A program made the translations under genes and the position numbers. This document shows, in pieces, positions 45,911 through 59,052 of a stretch of 64,000 nucleotides of DNA. Below the pieces are notes generated by a model. The model saw only the letters and a list, made by a program, of their open reading frames with translations. It was not told the origin of the DNA and did no database searches. The DNA is from Ovis canadensis (Eukaryota; Chordata; Mammalia; Artiodactyla; Bovidae). The stretch is from NCBI RefSeq assembly GCF_042477335.2, contig NC_091250.1:133211384-133275383 (forward strand), given 5' to 3'. Numbering within the stretch: the stretch's first letter is position 1; every line of letters starts with the position of its first letter.

Positions 45911-47770
45911 ACCTGCTGGTGGGGAGACAGGCTCTCTCCCCATGTCTGCTTTCGCCTGTTTGTGTCTTCCTGGTCTCACGGCCCCTCCCTCCCCTAATAG
46001 ACTGCTGGGACCTGCCCACTGGACCTCAGGAAAGGGGCCTGGAGGCTGAGTGGAGGCCGGTTCCTGTCATCAGAGGCCTGGGGGCCCCATAGGCCCTGCT
46101 CGGTGTCCCTGCCTTGGCAGTTGGCTCCCGGCTTCTCTGCGTCAAGACCCCGCAGTCCCCTGCGGCCAGGGCTCTTGGAGCGCTGTGTCTCAAGCCCCGC
46201 TGCTCCTGAGGCCCTCAGGCCGGCGCCTGCTCCTCATCCATGGCCCCACGGCCCTCCCCGAGCCCTCGCTGCCCCCACACCCCCGCCCTCACAGGGGGTC
46301 TTTTTTCACATGCTGTGGCCTGTCGTCACTGAGAGGCTGGCCCCACCCCAGCCCGTCCCATTCTTGGGACGCCACTCTAAGGTGCAGGGCAGGTGTGATG
46401 AGCAGTCGACGCCCCATGGGGTTGCCATCTGCAAAGGGCTGTGTAAACCCCAGGGAGCCCGTTTCTCCAGCTGGGAACCACCCCCCACCCGGCTTCCAGA
46501 TCCCCAGAGAGGACAGGTGACACCTGAGTGAGCCCGGCACACAGGTGCTCGCTCAGACTGCCCCGCTGACCTAGGCCTGGACCCCAGGGGCCACACTGTG
46601 AGGACCCCGCCCAGGCCCACTGTGGGGCATGACTGCGAGGGACCTCCCCTCTGCTGCCACTCAGGATGGCAGGGGGGCAGGACCCAGAGGGGGGCTGTGG
46701 TTGGTCTGAGCCTTGGTGACCCATTTCAGCCTGGTCAGTTCCAGGGGGTGTGCTCTGTGCTGGGTGTGAGGCTGGGAGGAGGGGCAATGTGAACCAAGCC
46801 TGGCAGGTGGGCTTGGGGACCCTGCTTTTCCCTGGAGCTTTGCCAGGGCCCCCAGAGACGAGGAGCTGCCTGGGCGCAAGTCTGGGTCCCAGCAGGGCAC
46901 CTTCTTCCAGCTCTTTGTGCCCCTGAGAACCTGCAGTCACTTGAGCGCGGGGCTGGGGTCAGGAAGGCACTGGCTCCCAGGACTGAAGGGGGCGGGGGGC
47001 CAGATGGGACCCGGGCGGGTGACAGCCCTGGGCCAGTCTGATGGGCATTCTGGAGCGAAGCGGGCGGCAACTCACAAGGAAGCCCACCAGGCCCTGTGTC
47101 CAGCCGAAGTGCCCGGAAAGCCCAGAGCAGACTTCACCCTGCACCAGAGACGAGCCAGGTGCTGTCCTGCAGGCAGCTGTCACCTGGCAGCGTGCAGGCA
47201 ACATGGGAGCTCCAGCTGCGATGCCCGCTGCACCTTTATGGGACTCGGAGTGAGGAGGGGGCGCTCTGGAGGAGCTGGGGGGCCCAGGACCCCGCTCAGG
47301 GAGCCCCTGCCGGGTCAGGCAGCGGGGGCAGCAGGGCTAGAGGCCGTGAAGGGCCACCCTGGAGGGGTGACTCGTGAGAGCAGCCCACCCACCACCCCGG
47401 GGTCGCCTCTCGCCCAGCAAGCCTGGGTCTGCGGGGAATGGAGATGAGCCCGCTCACTTCCACTTAAACCGTCTAAATGTTGTCCCAGGCCGCTCTGCGG
47501 CTCTCTCCCCAGAGCTGCAGCGTCCAGGAGTGGGTGGAGGCTGGCTGGGGTGGGGGACCCCGAGGGCAGCCCGAGGTTGTGGCCCCGGGTGCCGCTGCTC
47601 TGAGGGGCAGGGGGGTCGGCCCGTGCGGCCCAGGGCAGGAGTCTCCTTGCTCGGCTCTCGGCGCAGACCCCCACGCGCTCTGGGAGCAGCGGGGACCTTG
47701 CCGTGTCTCAGGCTCTGAGGGGCTCTGGCGAGGCCGCTGCATGCCCCCTGGGCTAAGGGCCGGTCCCTCT
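45910..47770. other. GC-rich intergenic DNA
   Basis: No gene or repeat that I can support. Confidence 0.4.
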
Positions 47771-48250
47771 TGAAGGGGCCTTTCTCCCGGCCCGGGTGCG
47801 GCGGAGCCCCCCGCCCGCCCGGTGCCCAGGCTGGCTGCCGGCGCCTCGCGGCCGCCCGGCCACAGCCCTGATGTTGCTTTAATAAAACAAAGTTTTTCTT
47901 TCGTGCGCGGCCTCCAGTGGTGAAAGGGCCGATTTACGGAGCGCCGCGCCCCCCTGCCCCTCCCGCGCGGTGGCGCGGCCCGGCCGGGTAATTTATAGCC
48001 TCTCCTCCGCGCACTCGCCGCGGCCGCATGACTGGGGCCATTTATGCCGGCCCCCCCGCCGGCGGCCGCGCGCACGCCCTCCCCCGGCCCGGCGCCTTCC
48101 CTGTGAGGACGGGTGGAAACCCCGCGGAACCCCGGGGGGAAACAGGCCGCCCGCTGGCGCCCCGGCGGCCCGCGGCCACCGCCCAGTGGCCAGCCTGACA
48201 GCTCCATCCCGTCAGCCGGACGTCAGGTTCCCCCGGGAGCACCGCCCGCC
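47770..48250. promoter_or_regulatory. CpG island with AT-rich SOX and homeodomain cores
   Basis: CpG-dense flanks enclose GCTTTAATAAAACAAAG (47876-47892, ending in a SOX ACAAAG site), GGTAATTTATAGCC near 47986-47999 and GGCCATTTATGCC near 48036-48048. This is the third such element upstream of FGFR3 with TAAT/TTTAT cores. Function inferred. Confidence 0.45.
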
Positions 48251-50768
48251 TGGAGGAGCGGGCCTTGATCACATCCCGGTAGCGACGTCCTGCTTGGAGG
48301 CTTCCAGGTCCAGGGCGGGCTTGCGGCCAGGACGTGGCTTTACTTGTTGAAACGGCCGGTGTGTGCGGGCTGCTTTTCCCACCCTGGGACCCCCAGCCCG
48401 AGGACGACGGGGTGAGGGTGCCCATTTGGGGCCAGGCCTTCTCCAAGAGGCACTGGGGTCCCTGGAGAGAGGCTGAAGCTCAGGACCCCAGGCAGGGGGC
48501 ATGCTATCGCGGGCAGGACTCGGGGTGCGGGGGGGAGGCTCCCGTGGAGACCCTGGGCTGTGGCCATTCCTCGTAGAGGGGCCTGCTGCCCGTGGACGTG
48601 GACATGGCGGCCACACGCGTGTCCGTGGGCATTTGTAGGCCCAGGCCCTGCTCTGGGTCAGCACATGCAGGCCTGCAGGCGCGCACCAAGCATGAGCACG
48701 GAGGAACTTGGATGGGACACTGGGGACATGGGGACGTGGGGACGCACAGGAATGCGGACACGGACGGCGTGCTCCCTGCGCGTCCGCACCGTGATGGACA
48801 CCCTGGTTGGTGCCGAGACTGCGAGGGTCATGCTGGCTCCTGGTGCCAGCCCCCGCCCAGCCCCCAGCCCTGCTCTCAGGCCCACCCCCAGAGTCCTCCT
48901 TGTGTCTGGTCACCCTGTAAACACCAGGGCACCCCCGGATGGACCTTGGCCTCCTCTCCACACTCCTGGGCCATCGCAAGGGCCCCTCGCTGGCTTCCTT
49001 GCATCCACCTGGCCCCCGTGGTCCATTCAGTGGCCGAGCCCCTGGCAGACGTGGGCGGCTCCTTTGCCAAACGCCAGGCCCCACTGGGCAGGACCACACG
49101 CAGGATGCTCAAGGTGCCCTGGGACCCCCTCCATCGCTCACCGAGGAGCGTGGGAGACACCCACCCACACCCAGCCTGCCCCCCGGGGTGTGCCCATCTT
49201 GGAGAGACGGAGCAAGGTGGTGAAAAGGCCACTGAACTGTGCGGAGGGAGGCGGCCACTGGCCTTCCAACTGGCTCACACTGTTTCTTGGGTCCTCAAGG
49301 GCTCCGGTTTCCCTCTGCCCGGGTGTGCCATGGGGGCTTTGTGTAGGAGGGGGTGGTCCCCCCTCTGCAGGTAACACTCGGTGGGCAGGGTCGCAGGCCA
49401 GGCAGCAGGGAGGACCGTCCACAGCCCTGGGCGGACAGGGTCAGGGTGTTGCAGGCAGGTGTCTGGGGCTGTCCGGGGCCTCTGTCTCACCCAGCGCTGC
49501 GGGCGGGGGACTGGACGTGGGCTGCCCAGGCTGGGGGCATCCAAGACCTGGGTCTCTTTGGAGGAGAGAGTTTGCCCTTCCTTCCCAGCCTGTTGGGGTC
49601 AGTGGTGGGGCCTGGCAGCGTGGGCAGCCCCGGGCGAGGGCCCGACGGGGTTAAGCGGCTGCCTGTGGCCCCGCCGTTACAGTCAGTCATTAAAACCCCA
49701 TCTCCTGCCTGTGTCCCAGCCCTCCTGGGGCCTCCCGGGCCTTTGTCTCGCTTTCTAAGAGTCTGACAGGACCAGCCGGGTGGGGGCCCAGGAAGCGAGG
49801 GGCATAGCACACAAAGTCCCCCAGCCCTGGCGCCTCCTCTGCCAGGGTGCCAGCCCAGAGCCGCTCCCAGGACGCCCTCCCCAGGGGCTGGCACGGGCCA
49901 GGCCGGGCGGGTGGCCCCCAGGCCCAGCCTGGGACGGATCCGCCCTGCCGCACCCCCCCGGCCACCCCTGGGCTGTTCCCAGGCCCGTGGCGGCGAGCCC
50001 CCAGCCCCCCGCATTTGCCCATGCTCCACTGAAGGTTGCTAGGAGCCGGGTGGGGGTGGGGGCATGCGGCGGGCGGAGGACCCAGGCGGGGGGCGGACGC
50101 CCAGGGACAAAGCCAGCCTGTGATTAAGTCATCTGCCCGTTGGCGCCCCACACATCCCCCCGGCCAACAGAGGGCCACTCCCGCCACGCCCTGCGGTCAC
50201 TGCGAACCCCCTCCGGCCCTGTGCCCCCTGGCCAGGCTCGAAGCCCCCCGCTGAGGTCTGGGGGTCTGACCCTGCCCACCCTCCCGTGCCGTGGAGCCTC
50301 CAGTGCCCAGGCACCCCCAGTACCCTCCTGAGGGCGACTGCAGCCAGGACGCCCAGCTTAGGGCCCGCAGCAGAAGGCCCCAGGTGGGGGCTGCCCTGGC
50401 CTGCTTGCCCCCAGCCCTCTTCCAGCCCCACAGTCTGAGCTCCGCTAGGAGCCGGGGGTGCTGTCACAGGGCCCAAGGAGCTGGCCCGTGTGGGTGGAGG
50501 GCCCCTCACTTAGCGAAGGCCATGGGGGTCGGTCCACGAGACCCCGCTGACCTTCCTGACGCTCCCAGTGTCTCCTCCCCCTCCTCGCAGCCTCCTGGGG
50601 GTGCTGGTCTCTGTCCCACCTCCAGGGAGGCGGGCTCTGCCTTCAAGGCCCTACGCTCTCTCTGCATAGCCCTGCACCACTTCAAAGGAGGAGTCCAGCC
50701 TGGGGAGGGACCCTGGGAGGGCACCAGGACAGAGGGGGCACAGAAAACCATGAATCAGCGTCTTCACT
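48250..50768. other. GC-rich intergenic DNA
   Basis: A GGACATGGGGACGTGGGGAC low-complexity patch occurs near 48716-48765. No gene recognised. Confidence 0.4.
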
Positions 50769-51410
50769 GCCCCTCACCACCGGGCACCTGTGGGGCGCTG
50801 CCCTCACCACCGGGCACCTGTGGGGCGCTGCCCTCGCCACCGGGCACCTGTGGGGCGCTGACCCTCGCCACCGGGCACCTGTGGGGCGCTGCCCTCACCA
50901 CCGGGCACCTGTGGGGTGCTGACCCTCGCCACCGGGCACCTGTGGGGCGCTGCCCTCGCCACCGGGCACCTGTGGGGCGCTGCCCTCGCCACCGGGCACC
51001 TGTGGGGCGCTGCCCTCGCCACCGGGCACCTGTGGGGCGCTGCCCTCGCCACCGGGCACCTGTGGGGCGCTGCCCTCACCACCGGGCACCTGTGGGGCGC
51101 TGCCCTCACCACTGGGCACCTGTGGGGCGCTGCCCTCGCCACCGGGCACCTGTGGGGCGCTGACCCTCGCCACCGGGCCCTTGTAGGGCACTAACCCTCA
51201 CCACTGGCACTGACCTCTCACCACTGGGCACCTGTGGGGCGCTGACCTCTCACCACTGGGCACCTACGGGGCGCTGACCTCTCACCACTGGGCACCTATG
51301 GGGCGCTAACCTCTCACCAATGGGCAGCTGTGGGGCGCTGACCGCTCACCACTGGGCACCTACAGGGCACCGAACTCTCACCACTGGGCACCTGTGGGGC
51401 ACTGCTCCAG
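50769..51410. repeat. 30-bp minisatellite (about 20 copies)
   Basis: Unit CCCTCGCCACCGGGCACCTG plus TGGGGCGCTG, nearly perfect from 50769 to about 51180, then increasingly degenerate with slightly longer units to about 51410. Because 30 is a multiple of three, all frames stay open and give repetitive artefact proteins. Confidence 0.97.
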
Positions 51411-51419
51411 CCACACCAG

Positions 51420-54400
51420 GACCTGGGATCCCCCTTTGGTCTCCAGTTAGCGGGTGCCCCCAGGGAAGCTTTTGCTCTTCCAGAGCCAAATCAGAGTGGG
51501 GGTGCCGTGGGCCCTGCAGGCACCCCACCCCTGAAGTGGGCACCGTTCCCTCTGGGCCTGCCCCGGATGGGTGGGATCTCCGCCTGGGCTGAGCCCGGTC
51601 AGATGGGGTTTCAGGATGGGGCGGGGACTTCCTGGGATTTGCTGCTAATCAGGGCCTTGGGCGGGGAAGTTCATGTGTGGCTCCAACAGGTTATCTCTGC
51701 CTGGGAAAGGGCCGGGGGGTGCCCCGGGGCCAGGAGGGTGGGCACCAAGGGCCTTGGGCGGCCTGCAGGTGAAAAGGCTGGTGGGGCAGGCTCCACAGCT
51801 CGGGGACCCCTGGAAGGCCTGCCAGCGGGGAGGACTCCTGTGTGTGACCCCTTCTCCTCAGGGAGACCCCTTTGCTTGGGGGACGTGTGAGGGTGGGGGC
51901 AGCCCTCCTGATCCCCCTTCCCGTGCTCCAGGGGGAACATGGGACTGGGGTACAGCGGCCCAGTCTCGCCAGGACCCCGCTTCCCATCCCGGGACTCCTG
52001 GTCGCTCAGCACTCAGTCCCGGCTCTGGCAGAGGTGTGTTCTGGGATCGGCCTCCTTGGTCCTGGCCTCTTTTTCTGGCTCCATCTCGTGCGGGCTGGGA
52101 GTCAGGGAGGCCGAGAAGAGCCTGCCCGCCCTGCCTGACCCCGGTCCAGCACGTGTCCACTCTGCAGCCCCCAGGGTGCCCCGCAGTCACAGGACGGGCG
52201 GCCCCAGCCCAGGTGCCCCCTGGGCAGTGGGGGGTGGGGACCCCAGGTGTCCAGCCCTCCCCTGGGCCTCTGAGTGCTCCCAAGGGGAGGGGAGGAGGCA
52301 GCCGTCCTCAGCCAGCCCCCTCACAATCCATCTGGGAGGGACACCTTCAAACCGACTCTCTCTCTCACGGCCTGGCTGGAGCTGGGCGGCAGTGGCAGAG
52401 CGGGCAGAGGCTGGACGCCTGCAGCGCAGGGGTAGCAGGCTGTGGGTGGACGTGCTGGCCCTCGAGCCCCCGGGGTGGGCGGAGCGGGTGGGGGGGGCGC
52501 TCTCGAGACACTCAGCCCGCGCCTGCCACTACCTCCATCCTGCCGAGGCCTGTCCTGGCCCGGCCTTCCGGAACCCCAGGCTGCAGGGCTGTGTGGGGGG
52601 GCCTGTGCCCCCCTTATCCTGGCTGGAGCCTTCTGTGAGGTTCCCCCACCCTGTGGGCCTGAGGCAGGCCCAGGCCGGAGGGGTTCGTTGAGGCCTGCCC
52701 CGAGGCCCTGCGACAGAGAGGGACTTCGCCTTTCCTGACCCGGCCGGGCCGTTCCGAGGCGAGCCTCCCTCAACTTCCTCCTCGGGGTCCCAGGCTCTCC
52801 CCGCATGTGCGGATGCGTCCCAGGACTGGCTCTCACCACGTTTTCCCCCTGGTCTTGGCCCCCAAAGTCTCACCCGACACCTGCCATCTGCCTGGGGAAG
52901 CCCGCCACCCGCCTTCCCCCAGGGCGGAAGCGCTGGTCCCCAGCCGTGCCTGTGTCCCCGTGGTGCGAGGTCAGAGGATGAAGGTGAAAGTCGCTCTGTC
53001 GTGCCAGCTCCTTGCAGCCCCGGGGACGGCGCAGTGTGGGGTCAGCAGGTGTTTGTCACGTGGATGGAGGGCCCCGGGGAGCCCTCGATGGACGCTGGGT
53101 CCTGTGGCGAGGTGGGGTATGGCAGGCAGAGAAGCAGGGTCCGCGAGGCCACAGTGGGGGCGCGGGGGGGGCCGGTGCAGGGGGCGGAGCGCACACTGCC
53201 GGTGAGGAGGCGGGAGCGGCTGGTGGGCACACGGTACGGTGGGTGGAGGGCTGAGTCCCTGGAGGATGAGCCCAGAAATGGAAGCGTGTCTCCCGGAATC
53301 CTGGAGCCCCACACAGGGCGAGTGCAGTGTTCAGAGCCGCCAGGAAGGCGGCGGGAGTCCCAGGGGAGAGAGCGCTTTGCCCGATCCCCCCGCCCATGGA
53401 GAGGGTGGCTGGGCATCTGCCTGGGCCTGGCGGCCTTGGGGATGGAGCACAGGGGCCCTGAGGAGGGAAACACTGGGAGGGGAGAGTTTCTGCGTGGCTG
53501 GGGCTTCTGGCCCTGGGATCCGGGCCCCACCCAGGGGCCTGGAGCAGAGTTGGGACCAACAGCGGGCACACAGGGGGTGGGGAGCGCGTTGCCTGCCTCA
53601 GTGGGCCCCGAGGACCGCCCACACCCCGCTGCTGCTGCTCCCAGGGGGCGCAAGGCCGAAAGATGATGTCACGTCTGCGGCGGGGGCCCCCACCTCAACC
53701 CTGCCAGCCTCCGCTCCCCCAGGCCACCCCAGGGTCACTGAGCGGGCGGGCAGCGTCTCCTGGGCAGCCTCACGTGGTCTTCCTGAATCCCTGGCCTCCT
53801 TGCTGGGCAGTGGAGCCTGGCCGGGGCCAAGCCAGCCCACCCTCTGGGGTTTGGGGTGGTTTGTGAGGAGACGGGCCAGGCTAGTGGGGAGAAAGTGGGG
53901 GTCAGGGCGGCACCTCCCCCGGGAGCTGAAGTAGGGGAGGCCGAGGCAGAAGCCCAGGGTGCCGGGGTCCCCTGGGACGCCGCCAGCCCTCTGCGCCCTG
54001 GACGCTCCAGAGGGGACCCTCTGCTTGGTGTCCACCTTGCCGGCAGGCGGGCCACTGAGGCTGGGTGCTGGCAGGGCAGGGAAGGCCTGCGGCACTGACT
54101 CCAGGCCCCTGGGTTTGATGGCTGGCCCGCCTTCTGGCGCCAGCCAGCTTGGCCGTCACCAACGTCCCAGCGGCACAGGGTCGCCCCTCACACCCTCCCG
54201 CCATCTCCTCCTCAGAGGTGATGGGGTCCCCAGGCGGACACAGTGGCAGACATGATTGCGGCCCCTCAAGGCCCCTTGCCGTCTGCCCCAGCCCCGCCTC
54301 ACCACGCGGGGGCCTGTGGCTGCCCCACCCTCTGAGCAGGGCTGAGCTGGGTGCGGATGTGCCAGAGGGCAGATGGGGGTCCCAGGCAGACAGCAGCGCT

Positions 54401-55050
54401 GCGTCCGCGGGCAGAGCCAGAGAGGCTGAGCGGGCACACCTCACCAGGGGTGGACTTTGGAAGCCGCGTTGCTGACTGCTGACTGCCCACTGACCTTCAT
54501 CTGTGGTCCACCCCGGGCGTGCACTGCTCCTGGGGGCTGGGTCTGTGTGTGTGTAGGGGGGAAACCAGGGCCTCCAGCTGCCCATCAGTGCCCTCAGCCA
54601 GGTCCTGACCACCCCAGGCCTTGGCCAGCCCCTGCTGGGTGCATCCCTGTCTGGGGGGGGCCGGACAGGGTCTGGGAGTCGGGCCTCTCCTGGGCAGCGT
54701 GGTCCAGGCCCCTCCTGATCCGGGCCCTTGGTGAGTGGCCCCCGGCCCTGATGCTCGGGCTCCTGCTCGCCCCCTCCGGGGCCTGGGCCAGCCGCCCTCA
54801 CAGCTTGGAAGGGCCCCCAGCTCAGGTAACTGGCTGTTATGGCAGGCTTTGTGGCCCAGAAGGTCCAGGCCCCAGCCTCCCCGTCTGCAGAACCGAAGTC
54901 ATGGCTGACGACGGCTGCTCCCGGTCGGGCGGGGAGCGGGCAGTGAGCCCTGGGCGGCAGGGGCCACCGTCACCCCAGTGGGGCCTGGCCCCACCCCCCC
55001 ACCCCAGGCCCAGCACGGAGCGGCCATCAGCGGGGTCCCCATCTGGAAAT
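51420..55050. other. GC-rich intergenic DNA
   Basis: No gene recognised. A faint Bov-A-like fragment (GATGAAGGTGAAAGTCGCTC, TGTCGTGCC) lies near 52976-53040 but is too short to call firmly. Confidence 0.4.
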
Positions 55051-55160
55051 GATTGCGCCCGTGGCCCTCAAAGATATAATTAAAATATATTGGGTTTTTC
55101 TGCTCCTTCCTTGGCTGGGGAGGAATCCAGGCTGGTTATGAAACCAGATCACTCTGACGT
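55050..55160. promoter_or_regulatory. Short AT-rich core, candidate noncoding element
   Basis: GAAATGATTGCGCCC, then AAAGATATAATTAAAATATA then TTGGG (55069-55093) form an isolated AT-rich core with a TAATTA homeodomain site and an ATGATTGCGC stretch. Unique sequence, no repeat recognised. Confidence 0.35.
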
Positions 55161-58100
55161 GGGGCCGGGGCATCGCACGCACGGATGGCCGCTCTGAGCC
55201 TGCTGGGTCACAGCTGCCCCGGCCTGCCGCCCCCGGCAAGAGGGGCCCTGTCCTCCCCGGGGAGGGTGGCCTGCTGAGCGGTGGATGCGCGTCCCCAGCT
55301 CCATCCTCCCCTCCTCCCCCGGAGCACCCCTTCCCTTCCACTTCTTCATCCTCCAGGCCTCATCCCCCACCCCGGGGAGCCTCCCTGGCGGGATGGGGCC
55401 CTTCTTCCCCAAGCAGCCCACCTGGGAGATCCGAGGGGCATCTTGGCCCCCAGGGAGGGTGTGTGGCCCAGGGTGGGTCTGGGTTCGTGGTACCAGCCCC
55501 ACCTGCAGCCCAGGTGCCTCCACAAACCACTGGCTCCAGGCGTCCGGGGCCTGAGACCTGCCCAGCGAAGCTGCCAAAGACGGTGGCCCCTGCTGGTGGA
55601 GCCCACGGGGCAGGTGTGTGCTGGGCGGGCCCTGGGACCCCCTCCTTCTCCAAGGAGCCTCTCTGACCCTCCCTCTGCTGTTCCCCTCGGGGCTGCAAGG
55701 GAGCCGCAGGTCTCTGGCCCCCCTCCCCATCACAGTCCCTCAAGGAGGGGAAGGGGCAGCGGGCCGGCCCCCCAGACCCGACCCAGGACCCCAGCACAGG
55801 CCCCAGGCCGGGTGGGCCCCAGAGTGCACCACAGGCTCTGGCCGACGGGGCCCCTGCCTGCCCGCCCTGAGGCTGCTCTTCCATCGGGAGGAGCCTTTGT
55901 CCCAGTGGGCAGGCTGGATGCAGGTGGGACAGACGGTCTGTCCGGGTCTAGCGGGGCCACGTCACCCTGCCCCTAACCCAGGACCGTGGGGGTCAGGGGC
56001 CCCAGCCCCTCGTATCCACCTTGCGGCCGCCGCCCCTCCACGCCCGGCTTGGGCACCCGGGGCCTCCCCGCAGGGTCCCCGCGGCCTTGCCCGCGTCTGG
56101 TGTGGCCCGGCCCGGGGGTCAGCGTCCTGACCAGCACCGGCTGAGAAGCCTCTCCCTCCCTCCACCCCGAGGCTCCCCAGAAAGTGCAGCTGTGGGGGCA
56201 GCACTTGGGGGGGTTCCTCTGAGAACCGAAGGTGGAGGTCAGGAGCCGGGGGCCGAGGTTTGAGGGGGTCCACCGCCCGCGTGGCGGAGGGGCGGCTGGG
56301 GAAGCCCTGCCCTGGGCCCTGGCACCCTGTCCCCACTCCTGCCCCAGCCCGGCCCCGGCCCAGCCCCAGCGCAGCCCCCGGCATGTCCTGGCCCCAGGCC
56401 TCTCCCTGGTCGGGCCACCGGCAAGGCCCAAGACAACTTCCTCCAGGAAGCTGCTTTCCCAGGCCGCCCTGGCCGGGAGGGTGTGTCAGGCCTCCGGTGG
56501 GGCGCTGAGGGGCCAGACAAGCCTGGGCCGGGGTGAGGGCGCATTCCTGCCTCCCGAGCCTTCGGGGAGGGGGTTCCCAGAAGTGCGGGGAGGCCTGGCC
56601 AGCAGCCCGCGGGGAGAGCCCCTGGCACTTCCTGCTTGGCAAGAAGGCTCAGGGCAGCAACAACAACTGTGCATGCCCGCCCTCCTGGGCACCCCCACCC
56701 CCCGCTCGCCCTCCTGGCTCCCCCTCCCGGCCTCCCTCTGCCCAGGCCCCGAGGCCGCCCCTCCAGGACGCAGACCAGACAAGACCGGTCCCCTGACTCG
56801 CCGGCCCTGGCACCACTGGGGGCCCCATCTCTGCTGCCCACTGTGTCCACCCTGGGCTCCCCCATCGGGCCGGCCTGGTGGTCGCTGTCTGTGTGAGGAC
56901 ACGTGGGCTTGGAGCCCGGCCCCCAGGAAGAGGAGGAGGGTGGGTGACCAGGGCAGGGCTGGGGCGTGACCGTGGGCAAGTCTCCTCGCGTGGGGTGGGC
57001 CCTGTGCAGCCCGCCCTGCAGGGTGGGGGGATGAGATCACGCTCCGTGCAGGCGGGTGCGCCAGCACCTGGAGTGGGGAGCGGGTGGGCACGTCGGGGCA
57101 GGTACCTGGCCTCACCTGCCCGCCCCGCAGCCCTCGGGCTGGGCTTGGCCGCCCCAGGGCATGTCGAGACCCTCCTGGCAGGGCCAGGCGGGGCTTCAGG
57201 TGCTGCCTTCAGGAGAGAGGCCCCCGGCACGCCCGCGCCTCTAGGAAGCCCCCGGACCCCCAGGATGGCCCATGGCTAGGCCCTCATGGCGAGGAGGGGC
57301 CGCAACCCGGGGACTGGGTGTAGGGCACAGGAGCACGGGGACACTGAGTGGCCGGATGTGCGTCTCAGGTTCCTTGATGCCTGCCCGGCGCAGAGCTCGG
57401 GCGAGCGGCGCCCCCTTCCTCGGTGGGGAGAACCCACTTGGTAGCCCTGGCCCACGGCGTGGGGCTGGACTCTGGTAGGAGGCTGTCTGCCGGGCTCAGA
57501 GGAGCCTGTGGGTCGTTGGCCTGTGACCTCCCACGGCTGGGAGAGGCTGAGGGGCTTGCCTGTGCTTCAAGAAGGGGCAGAGCCTGGCCAAGGTAGGGGG
57601 ACAGCCCCTCCTTGGGCAGGGGCCAGCCTCTGGCCCTCGGGCACCAAGGACCCTCTACCCAGCAGGCCTTCATGGACAGCGGGCACCCCAGGCCGGGAAG
57701 CCTGGTGGGTGGGGAGCCAGCATGGTGTGCAGCGGTGGGCAGGGCGCTGTGAGGAAGTGGCTGGACCCTGCTGGCCGCAGGGGCCCCCAGGAGCCCCCAC
57801 AAGCAGCTGCAGCCGTGCCTCCCTGCCCACCCCCCGCCCCTGCCGCGGTCACCCCCACCGACGACCTCTGCGTTTCCCATTCATTGCTCATTCTCCGCTT
57901 GCCCACCTGACCCCAGCCAGAAGGCTGACTCCACCAGGGCAGCGACTGGGTGGGTCTGTCCCCGCTAACCCCGGGGAGCGCGTGGAGCCGTGAAGGTGCC
58001 CGTGAACTAAAGAGCCGACGGCCGGGCGTGTGGCGCCATCGTCGGGCCTCAGGGCCCAGGCCTGCTGATGGCTGGGGACGGGCTGAGGGCGGCGGGTAGG

Positions 58101-58745
58101 GGTCTGGACAGGGGCCTACTCAGAGTTCACGGCCCCACCACAGCCCCTGGCACCACCGCTGCCCGCTGGACCTGTCGGGGACCCAGCCCTGGGCCCTGGG
58201 AGGGGGCGGGTGCAGACAGACAGGAGCCCCGGGGCCCCACCCTGCCTGGGGATCAGCCCCGGGCCAGGCGCACGGGGAAGGGCACGCCGTCTGGGAGGCC
58301 CCTCGGGCCCACTGGCTGTGACCCCAGTGTTCTGGAGACCCTCACCCTCCCCGTGCCTCCCACCCCCCAGCTTCTGCCGACACCGTGGCTCCTGCCAGGA
58401 TGGGCGCTCACTGGTGCCCTGTCCTGGCAAAGACTCCGTGGGCACACAGGTGAGGTTGGCGTCCCGCCCTGCGCTCATGGCGGCCAGTCTGCCAGGCCTG
58501 GCCGGGCTCTGGGTCTCAGGCTCCTGCTCCCTTCATGACCCAGCCGCCCTGCCCCCGTCCCAGCGCCGCCGCCGGGGGGCCTGCCAGCGGCCCTGCTCGG
58601 GAGTGGGCACATGGCGGGTGGGCGGCAGGAAGCAAGGCATGAGGGAGAAGGGCGGGAGAGGGCGCAGCCTCACCCACCCACCCACGGAAACGGGAGGGGA
58701 GGGGCCGGGCCACTGAGCAGAAACAAATAGGTCCAAGAGGGCAGA
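55160..58745. other. GC-rich intergenic DNA
   Basis: Contains L2-like decayed fragments (TCCTCCAGGAAGC type near 56442, CCTTCTCCAAGGAGCC near 55650). No gene recognised. Confidence 0.4.
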
Positions 58746-58911
58746 CGAGCTGACTCCCACTAGACCCGAGCCTCAGACTATCAGCAAGCTGAGTGACATG
58801 GCCGCAGGCGCCGTGAAGGTCAAAAGGTGGGCAGGGGCCCAGTTCCCGGAAATCCCCACCCCTCCCCCAAACTAGCCGGAATACTCCCGCCGCTCATTAG
58901 CCTATGAAATG

Positions 58912-59027
58912 CGCGCGTGCATCCTCAGCGTGTCCGACTCTCTGCGACCCCGCGGACTGCGGCCCTCCAGGCTCCGCTGTCCGTGGGATTCAGGTGCACC
59001 GTCATTCATCTTCACCACCGCAGCGCC
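58912..59027 (-). mobile_element. Bov-A SINE fragment inserted in the LTR
   Basis: Reverse-orientation Bov-A: GTGTCCGACTCTCTGCGACC then GACTGCGGCCCTCCAGGCTC. It is flanked by a TGAAATG target-site duplication (58905-58911 and 59028-59034), so it inserted after the LTR was in place. Confidence 0.85.
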
Positions 59028-59052
59028 TGAAATGACCCACCCCTGCAAACAC

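Noticed and set aside
47881-47886. AATAAA as a poly(A) signal of a hidden gene.
   Set aside because: No upstream coding or GT-rich downstream element; it is part of an AT-rich motif core in a CpG island.
50291-51163. 290-codon open frame with repeated TGHLWGA- and HRAPVGRC-type units.
   Set aside because: It is the 30-bp minisatellite read as protein; every frame of the repeat stays open.
50769-51410. Regular repeats that could suggest a CRISPR array.
   Set aside because: Units are contiguous with no unique spacers and the genome is a mammal's.
52976-53040. Bov-A SINE fragment.
   Set aside because: Only a short GTGAAAGTCGCTC-like stretch matches; too degraded to call.
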